Assembly: GCA_030643455.1 (NCBI GenBank) | Contig: DAOWLV010000172.1 | Coordinates: forward strand, 1-6,853 | Length of the DNA stretch: 6,853 bases | Reading direction: 5' to 3' | DNA from: Candidatus Krumholzibacteriia bacterium | GTDB taxonomy: Bacteria > Krumholzibacteriota > Krumholzibacteriia > LZORAL124-64-63 | Shown here: positions 5,388 through 6,853 of the stretch, piece by piece | Layout: the number at the start of each line of letters is the position of its first letter | Numbering within the stretch: the first letter of the stretch is position 1 | The notes under the pieces: generated by a model | The model's input: only the letters and a program-made list of their open reading frames with translations | Database searches by the model: none | What the model was told of the DNA's origin: nothing | Position numbers and translations under genes: made by a program

Positions 5388-6853
5388 AGCGGCGCTCCCG
5401 GTATCACCTCCACTTCCGATAGGAGCCGAGGGGGAGTAGGGCAGCATGGCGAAAGTTGTGTTGAAATCCTCACTCGTTTCGTCCCGACCGCCCACGCCGT
5501 TGCTGCCGGTGGGAGTCTGATCGCCCTCGTTGGGGTCGGTGCGATGGTAGGAGTTCCCGAAACCGTTTGCCGCGCCGAAAGCGTCGCCCGTATTGGTGCC
5601 GTTTTCCGGCAGATAGTCATGACTGCCGATGGTCTGGCCCGTCTTGTTGAAAAAGATGCTGGTGCTTGTGGACGAAGGGTCTTTCCAGACGAACACGTCG
5701 ATGTCGGTGACCTTGTCCTCACCCTCGATGAAGTGGTAGAGGATCACCGTCTCCGCCGAATTTGTAAGGGTGGGGAACGTCTCGCCGACGATACTGTTGC
5801 TGCCTTCGGTCCCGAAAATCCAGCGCATGTCGGGCACCCCGTCAGGCCCACCACCGTCCTCGTACAACTCCAGGTCCGGGTTGAAACCGAAGTTGTCTGA
5901 AAACAGGGTGCTGCCGGCCACCGTCATCACGATGGTATCGCCGGCAGCAATGGAATAGCCGTCGGGAAACCGCGCGTGGAAATCGCTGAAGGCACCGCCG
6001 CCGACCGTGCCCTGAGAGGGGTTGCCCAGGCCGATGTTGTAATAATATTGACTGTTGGGGCTGTGGTTGGCATCCGTCAGGTAATAATCACTGAGATCAA
6101 CGGGCACGGCGCCCGGATTGTAGATCTCGATGTATTCCTGATCGGTTCCGATGGTGCTGATCTCTGTCAGAAGGAGCTTCACAAAATCCCCTCCAACAGG
6201 AGGGGCGGGCGGACGCGCGGGATCGGCAGCGGCCATCTGGAAGGTCACGTCCAGGTTCTCGCTGGTCTCATCCCGGCCATCGACGCCGTTGCTGCCGCTG
6301 GGTGTCTGGGTCCCTTCGCTGCCATCGATGCGGTGATAGGAGAAGTCCGGATCGGTTTCCGAATCGAACGGGATCTGGGCCGCCGTGTCGGTATCCGGCA
6401 GGTAGGTGTGGCCGCCCACGGTCACGCCGGTCTTGCTGAACAGGAAACTTGTGTCCGAGGAGAGCGCGTCCTTCCAGAAGAACACGTCGATATCGACCAC
6501 CTTGTCCTCGTCAGCCCTCCAGTGGTAGAGGATCACCGTCTCGGCCCCGGGGGTCAGACCCGGCGTCGAAGGCTGGCCGGCCCCTGAACCGGTCCGGTTG
6601 ATGACGCTGTTGTTGTCCCCGTCCCCGAAGATGTAGTCCATGACAAGGACCTCGTCGTCATCCTCCTCGTTCTCGAACAGCTTCAGGTCGGGCATGAAGC
6701 CATAGGCCGAGTTGAAAGCCGTGCTGCCCCCCACCGCCACCACTATGGTATCCCCGGCGGCAAGGGAATATCCGTCGGGAAATTTGGCGTGGAAGTCGCC
6801 GTCGGCGCCGCCGCCCACGGTCGCGGTGCTCGGACTGCCCTCGGCAATCCGCC
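5049..6853 (-). CDS. Tandem lamin-tail-domain surface protein with FlgD-like C-terminal domain (C-terminal part)
   Basis: The reading frame is open to the right edge; 600 codons are visible and the start lies beyond 6853. A GTG at 6818 is not a plausible start, because the codons before it (RIAEGSPSTAT) continue the repeat homology. Two lamin-tail-like units are present. The right-hand one is incomplete. The left-hand one holds the full N-terminal signature: LLLTEISTIGTDQEYIEIYN, then PVDLSDYYLTD. A short linker is followed by a FlgD-like Ig domain (5049-5387) with the hallmarks LKIFDLEGRLV, YLWDGRDS and AGMYVVHLS. Bacterial LTDs occur on secreted or surface proteins, often fused to or near nucleases and phosphoesterases, and FlgD-like tails are common at the C-termini of exported FCB-group proteins. 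No catalytic domain is visible in this part; one could lie upstream. It is the first visible gene, 12 nt before the PorV-like gene. Confidence 0.85.
   Translation of the reverse strand, partial: RIAEGSPSTATVGGGADGDFHAKFPDGYSLAAGDTIVVAVGGSTAFNSAYGFMPDLKLFENEEDDDEVLVMDYIFGDGDNNSVINRTGSGAGQPSTPGLTPGAETVILYHWRADEDKVVDIDVFFWKDALSSDTSFLFSKTGVTVGGHTYLPDTDTAAQIPFDSETDPDFSYHRIDGSEGTQTPSGSNGVDGRDETSENLDVTFQMAAADPARPPAPPVGGDFVKLLLTEISTIGTDQEYIEIYNPGAVPVDLSDYYLTDANHSPNSQYYYNIGLGNPSQGTVGGGAFSDFHARFPDGYSIAAGDTIVMTVAGSTLFSDNFGFNPDLELYEDGGGPDGVPDMRWIFGTEGSNSIVGETFPTLTNSAETVILYHFIEGEDKVTDIDVFVWKDPSSTSTSIFFNKTGQTIGSHDYLPENGTNTGDAFGAANGFGNSYHRTDPNEGDQTPTGSNGVGGRDETSEDFNTTFAMLPYSPSAPIGSGGDTGSAAQLKVPARTFLPGLGEEFPITIVSNSKGESETKLKIFDLEGRLVITIFDSRFNGNPPSGIDDSRNPYLWDGRDSTFELVKAGMYVVHLSVVGIRTGEEEIFTAPVVVGTRLSN
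5445..6185 (-). repeat. Lamin-tail unit, left copy (complete)
   Basis: The unit begins FVKLLLTEIS, continues through the EYIEIYNPG signature, FHARFPDGYSIAAGDTIVM, AETVILYH and DIDVFVWKD, and ends SYHRTDP, then SNGVGGRDETSEDFNTTFAM. It aligns along its length with the right copy. The offset is about 813 nt at its N-terminal part and 789 nt at its C-terminal part, the difference being small insertions in the right copy. Confidence 0.8.
6234..6853 (-). repeat. Lamin-tail unit, right copy (cut by window edge)
   Basis: This is the earlier unit in the protein, lacking its N-terminal strands in the window. It contains FHAKFPDGYSLAAGDTIVV, AETVILYH, DIDVFFWKD, SYHRIDG and SNGVDGRDETSENLDVTFQM, each matched in the left copy. 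A 22-nt block (6521-6542) is identical to 5732-5753. An acidic insert (ENEEDDDE, 6674-6651) is specific to this copy. Confidence 0.78.

Noticed and set aside
5130..5900. Plus-strand open frame of 256 codons opposite the LTD gene
   Set aside because: It is a mirror frame spanning the FlgD-like domain and part of an LTD unit; no domain or ribosome binding site supports it.
6600..6640. Dockerin-like calcium loop (FGDGDNNSVIN)
   Set aside because: The equivalent position in the other LTD copy reads FGTEGSNSIVG, so this is a loop of the repeat and there is no second dockerin half.
6816..6818. GTG as the start of the LTD protein
   Set aside because: Codons upstream stay open to the edge and match the sequence before the equivalent valine in the other repeat, so this is an internal valine.

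Overview
The window is a run of five tightly packed genes, all read leftward on the minus strand and all encoding exported proteins. Base composition is GC-rich. The mix is a PorV/PorQ-like barrel, a ComEA-type helix-hairpin-helix domain fused to a large outer-membrane barrel, lamin-tail domains and a FlgD-like C-terminal domain. This is typical of diderm bacteria of the FCB group and its candidate phyla (Krumholzibacteriota, Eisenbacteria, Latescibacterota or Gemmatimonadota-like). The placement is inference from protein style only; there is no rRNA or other marker gene here.

In transcription order (right to left): (1) 5049 to beyond 6853, the C-terminal part of a large surface or secreted protein with two tandem lamin-tail (LTD) units and a FlgD-like Ig domain; (2) 4146-5036, a PorV/PorQ-like beta-barrel protein; (3) 1591-4149, an 852-residue protein with a signal peptide, two helix-hairpin-helix regions and a roughly 630-residue outer-membrane barrel; (4) 239-1531, a FadL/OmpP1-like barrel whose start is ambiguous (1531, 1567/1570 or 1591); (5) 1-172, the first 57 residues of an exported UshA/CpdB-type metallophosphoesterase (5'-nucleotidase family), cut by the left edge. 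Junctions are 12 nt (1 to 2), a 4-nt GTGA overlap (2 to 3), TGATG or a short gap depending on start choice (3 to 4), and 66 nt (4 to 5). The last gap and the stop codon before it hold three consecutive perfect 6-bp hairpins.

No promoter, RNA gene, mobile element or CRISPR array is visible, and no stretch over 300 bases lacks a gene. The operon promoter must lie beyond 6853. The most interesting reading, which is inference, is a cell-envelope system for extracellular nucleic acids or nucleotides: a surface LTD protein, a barrel with a ComEA-like periplasmic domain, a FadL-like channel and a nucleotidase, with the PorV-like protein helping secretion or surface attachment. A looser alternative is a generic cluster of envelope proteins.
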